Shown one piece after another: positions 38,314-41,246 of a stretch of DNA of 41,246 nt; position 1 is the stretch's first letter; every line of letters begins with the position of its first letter. Where the stretch lies: positions 1-41,246 of the forward strand of contig JAADHW010000042.1 of the NCBI GenBank assembly GCA_013151695.1. Reading direction: 5' to 3'. The translations under genes and the position numbers were made by a program. Below the pieces are notes generated by a model, which was not told where the DNA came from, did not search any database, and worked only from the letters and a program-made list of their open reading frames with translations. This stretch comes from Gammaproteobacteria bacterium (GTDB lineage Bacteria; Pseudomonadota; Gammaproteobacteria; Pseudomonadales; Azotimanducaceae).

Positions 38314-38931
38314 ATGAGAAAAGGTTTACTCGTACTCCTCTCCGCGCCATCGGGAACCGGCAAGACCAGTTTGGTTGACGCCGCGTTGGCTGCAGACCCC
38401 CGCTTAGTGGTCTCAACCTCCCATACCACACGCCAACAGCGCAGCAATGAAAGCGACGGGGTGAACTATTTTTTTGTCGATAAGGCGCTGTTTGCCAAGA
38501 TGGCTGCGAAGGGTGATTTTCTCGAATACGCGACCGTATTCGGCAATCAGTATGGCACCGCGAAAAGTGCAGTGCGTACTCTGCGCGAAAACGGCCAAGA
38601 CGTGATTTTAGAAATAGACTGGCAAGGTGCAGCCCAAGTTAACCAATTGATACCAGACGCCCTCAGCATCTTTATCCTGCCACCAAGCATCAAAGCGCTG
38701 CGTGAGCGCCTCACCCATAGAGGTCAAGACAGCCTCGACAGCATCGAGACACGCCTGGCTGAGGCACAGCTAGAAATGTCTCATGCGCATACTTATCAGT
38801 ATCTAGTGGTCAATGATGATTTCAACCAAGCATTGGCAGATATCTTAGCTATCTTCAAGGCAGCTAGATTGCGCACTAGCGTGCAAATCGCTAACAATGA
38901 CCAAATCAAAGCCATCTTGTCAGGTACTTAA
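38314..38931 (+). CDS. gmk: Guanylate kinase
   Basis: ATP-dependent phosphorylation of GMP to GDP; 205 aa. P-loop [16 protein letters not shown] lies at the N-terminus, followed by [23 protein letters not shown] (GMP binding), [14 protein letters not shown] and [13 protein letters not shown]. Positioned yicC-gmk-rpoZ-spoT, which ties GTP supply to the (p)ppGpp gene next door. Confidence 0.97.
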   Translation: MRKGLLVLLSAPSGTGKTSLVDAALAADPRLVVSTSHTTRQQRSNESDGVNYFFVDKALFAKMAAKGDFLEYATVFGNQYGTAKSAVRTLRENGQDVILEIDWQGAAQVNQLIPDALSIFILPPSIKALRERLTHRGQDSLDSIETRLAEAQLEMSHAHTYQYLVVNDDFNQALADILAIFKAARLRTSVQIANNDQIKAILSGT

Positions 38932-38984
38932 GGTATCTGTACACTGCGCGGCTCTTTGCAACCCGGACACTAGCCGAGGTAACC

Positions 38985-39275
38985 ATGGCACGAATTACTG
39001 TAGAAGACTGTTTAGACCACGTCGACAATCGTTTCGACTTGGTTATGTTGGCCACACGAAGAGCCCGAGGCTTGCGTGCCTACGGAAATGATCCTCTAGT
39101 ACCTGAAGAAAATGACAAACCTACGGTTATCGCACTCCGCGAGATCGCTGCAGGCCTAATCTCTCACGAAATGCTTGACAGCCAGGAAGTGTCTACAGAG
39201 GATGAAGACATTGAAATTAGCTTCAACTTCAACGTTGGGCGCCGTGAAGACAGGTTAGGAGATGACCAGCCCTAG
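38985..39275 (+). CDS. rpoZ: RNA polymerase omega subunit
   Basis: A 96-aa omega subunit, which helps assemble RNA polymerase and forms part of the ppGpp-binding site 1. [30 protein letters not shown] is the conserved core, followed by [17 protein letters not shown]. The C-terminal tail is acidic. ATG preceded by GAGG. It overlaps spoT by 14 bp. Confidence 0.97.
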   Translation: MARITVEDCLDHVDNRFDLVMLATRRARGLRAYGNDPLVPEENDKPTVIALREIAAGLISHEMLDSQEVSTEDEDIEISFNFNVGRREDRLGDDQP

Positions 39276-41246
39276 GCTAAACCCCACATCACAATCGTAC
39301 TTTGTTGGTCAGCTAGCAGAATATGCTAGACGACCAAATATCGCTGCACCGGCAACAATTAGCTCGCTCAAGCGGCGACTCAAATACCTCACCGAAGACC
39401 AAATAAAACAGGTCGTACGCGCTCATGAATACGCGGCTGCAGCCCATGAGGGACAGACGCGGCGCACGGGCCATCCTTACATCACTCACCCAACAGCTGT
39501 GGCACACATTCTTGCCGAGATGCGCATGGACCATCAAACTTTGATGGCGGCCTTATTACATGACGTCATCGAAGACAGTGACGTGAATAAAACCACCCTT
39601 GGCGAGCGCTTTGGTAAACCTGTCGCTGAAATCGTTGATGGCGTTTCAAAGCTTGGCAACATTTTTGCCAGTCGCGCAGAAGCCCAAGCGGAGAATTTTC
39701 AGAAGATGGCTTTGGCAATGGCCAAAGATATTCGTGTGATCATGGTGAAAATGGCCGATCGTCTCCACAACATGCGTACGATTGGGGTGATGTCGGACCA
39801 ACAGCGTAAGCGAACCGCGCGGGAAACGTTAGATTTTTATGCCCCTATAGCCAACCGCTTAGGTATTCATACCATGAAAATCGAGCTCGAAGAGCTTGGT
39901 TTCAAAGCCCTCTATCCACTGCGCGCTGACCGCATTGCTAGAGCTGTGAAATCAGCTCGCGGCAACCGTAAAGAGTTGATGGAAGAAATCTCTGCCACCA
40001 TTACTGCGGCCCTTAACCGAGAGGGCATCAGCGCCTCTGTCCTGCGCCGAGAAAAAAACCCTTTTTCGATCTACCGCAAAATGAAAGCACAACAGAAGTC
40101 CTTTGCTGAGATCATGGATGTATTTGGGTTTCGCATCGTGGTTGATCAGGCAGATGCCTGCTATCGCACACTGGGGGTCGTGCATAACCTCTTCAAGCCT
40201 GTTGCTGGCCGCTTCAAAGATTACATCGCCATTCCTAAAGCCAATGGATACCAGTCATTACACACTTCGCTTTTTGGCATGCACGGGGTGCCTATCGAAG
40301 TACAAATACGTACGCGGCAAATGGAGGCGGTTGCCGAAAATGGCATTGCCGGTCATTGGCTATACAAGTCGGGTGATGATGAGTTGGATGCTGGTCATCG
40401 GCGTGCACGCCAGTGGGTTCAAGACCTCCTTGAACTACAACGACAAGCCGGAAACCCGCTTGAGTTTATTGAAAGTCTGAAGCTAGATCTGTTCCCTGAT
40501 GAGGTCTACGTTTTCACTCCAGATGGCGAAATTATGGAGTTGCCTAAGGGTGCTTGCCCAGTAGATTTTGCCTATATGGTACATACTGACATAGGTAACC
40601 GTTGCGTGGCTTGTCGGGTAGATCGCAACTTAGCCCCGCTGTCTCAACAGCTGCAAAGTGGCCAAAGTGTCGAAATAATTACTTCAGATGACGCGCGACC
40701 CAACCCAGATTGGTTGACCTTTACAGTCACTTCAAGAGCCCGCTCTGCCATTCGGTTAGCATTGAAACACCAACAGGGCAGCGAGGCGATCGCCTTCGGT
40801 CGTAAATTACTCAATCGCGCACTGGGCAACGCGAACATCAGCATCAACGACTTAGACTTCAGACGCTTGCGCCGCGTATTTACCGAACTGGGGGTTCGCA
40901 AATTAGATGAGCTGTTGGCTGACATCGGCAATGGCAACTTGATGGCCTATGTTGCCGCCCAAAAATTACTCGCAGCAGACAACCCAGACTATGAGTCTGT
41001 CGCGGTGGAGGGCGGAGGCCCGGTGGCGATCCGCGGGGGTGAAGGTCTGATCATCAACTACGGACGTTGTTGTGGACCAGTGCCGGGAGATCAAATCGTA
41101 GGCCATATGACCCCGGGCAAAGGTTTTGTTGTGCATATTGAAACGTGTCCAAATATCAACGAACGACGCAAGCGCGCCTCCCACGAAATTATCCCCGCGC
41201 GCTGGACCACCAAGACTGAAGGAGAGTTCATTACCACTCTGAGAGT
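39262..41246 (+). CDS. spoT: Bifunctional (p)ppGpp synthetase/hydrolase SpoT, cut by window end
   Basis: Not in the ORF track because the frame runs off the window; 661 complete codons are present, from the ATG at 39262. The HD hydrolase domain shows [14 protein letters not shown] and [11 protein letters not shown]. The synthetase domain has [28 protein letters not shown], the RxKD motif (GRFKDY) that marks the bifunctional/hydrolase type, and VEVQIRT. The TGS domain ([18 protein letters not shown]) is followed by helical and conserved-Cys ([11 protein letters not shown]) regions. The C-terminal ACT domain is cut off by the window end. Overlap with rpoZ suggests coupling. Confidence 0.96.
   Translation, partial: MTSPRLNPTSQSYFVGQLAEYARRPNIAAPATISSLKRRLKYLTEDQIKQVVRAHEYAAAAHEGQTRRTGHPYITHPTAVAHILAEMRMDHQTLMAALLHDVIEDSDVNKTTLGERFGKPVAEIVDGVSKLGNIFASRAEAQAENFQKMALAMAKDIRVIMVKMADRLHNMRTIGVMSDQQRKRTARETLDFYAPIANRLGIHTMKIELEELGFKALYPLRADRIARAVKSARGNRKELMEEISATITAALNREGISASVLRREKNPFSIYRKMKAQQKSFAEIMDVFGFRIVVDQADACYRTLGVVHNLFKPVAGRFKDYIAIPKANGYQSLHTSLFGMHGVPIEVQIRTRQMEAVAENGIAGHWLYKSGDDELDAGHRRARQWVQDLLELQRQAGNPLEFIESLKLDLFPDEVYVFTPDGEIMELPKGACPVDFAYMVHTDIGNRCVACRVDRNLAPLSQQLQSGQSVEIITSDDARPNPDWLTFTVTSRARSAIRLALKHQQGSEAIAFGRKLLNRALGNANISINDLDFRRLRRVFTELGVRKLDELLADIGNGNLMAYVAAQKLLAADNPDYESVAVEGGGPVAIRGGEGLIINYGRCCGPVPGDQIVGHMTPGKGFVVHIETCPNINERRKRASHEIIPARWTTKTEGEFITTLR

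Overview
The window is a dense, largely housekeeping stretch of a gammaproteobacterial chromosome. I see about 45 genes and no tRNA, rRNA, insertion sequence, prophage or CRISPR array. Base composition looks moderate (about half GC by eye) and even throughout, with no obvious foreign segment. Gene content and order match the Pseudomonas/Cellvibrio-type lineage: the type IV pilus chemosensory (Pil-Chp) cluster, gshB-tonB-yqgF, pilTU, yggS-proC-yggT-metXW and ftsYEX-rpoH. A free-living, twitching, probably aquatic gammaproteobacterium fits, but the genus cannot be named from this sequence.

Layout. 1-1.6 kb: metF and rsmE (+). 1.6-10.3 kb: one minus-strand operon, pilG-pilH-pilI-pilJ-chpA-chpC, encoding a chemosensory pathway for twitching. 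It has no methyltransferase (PilK) or methylesterase (ChpB), and its receptor is short. 10.6-12.9 kb: gshB, a TonB-like gene and yqgF (+). 12.9-15.1 kb: pilT and pilU (-), the retraction ATPases that such a pathway would control. 15.3-21.4 kb: a long plus-strand run, yggS-proC-yggT-metX-metW-DUF4426-rdgB-hemW, with several overlapping junctions that suggest translational coupling. 21.4-26.2 kb: minus-strand trmB, a DUF423 gene, rpoH, ftsX, ftsE and ftsY. 26.3-27.4 kb: rsmD and coaD (+). 27.4-29.9 kb: a small exported protein, mutM, rpmG, rpmB and radC (-). 29.9-35.3 kb: coaBC, a membrane-anchored long form of algC, argB and slmA (+). 35.3-37.4 kb: a DUF4124-like periplasmic protein, pyrE and rph (-). 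37.4 kb to the end: yicC, gmk, rpoZ and spoT (+, cut by the window edge).

There is little intergenic DNA. The two largest gaps, about 250 bp before gshB and about 260 bp before yggS, are both divergent control regions. The first holds repeated GTGGTC-type elements and the second a perfect 17-bp palindrome.

I found no convincing undescribed system. The observations most worth a second look are: a minimal Pil-Chp pathway without adaptation enzymes and with a PilJ lacking its periplasmic domain; an ftsX frame that seems to require a non-AUG (AUA) start; a YqgF/RuvX whose C-terminal catalytic Asp appears to be His; a long AlgC with an N-terminal membrane and extracytoplasmic module; the absence of dut and yqgE from otherwise conserved neighbourhoods; and several in-frame short tandem duplications (chpA, hemW, pyrE).
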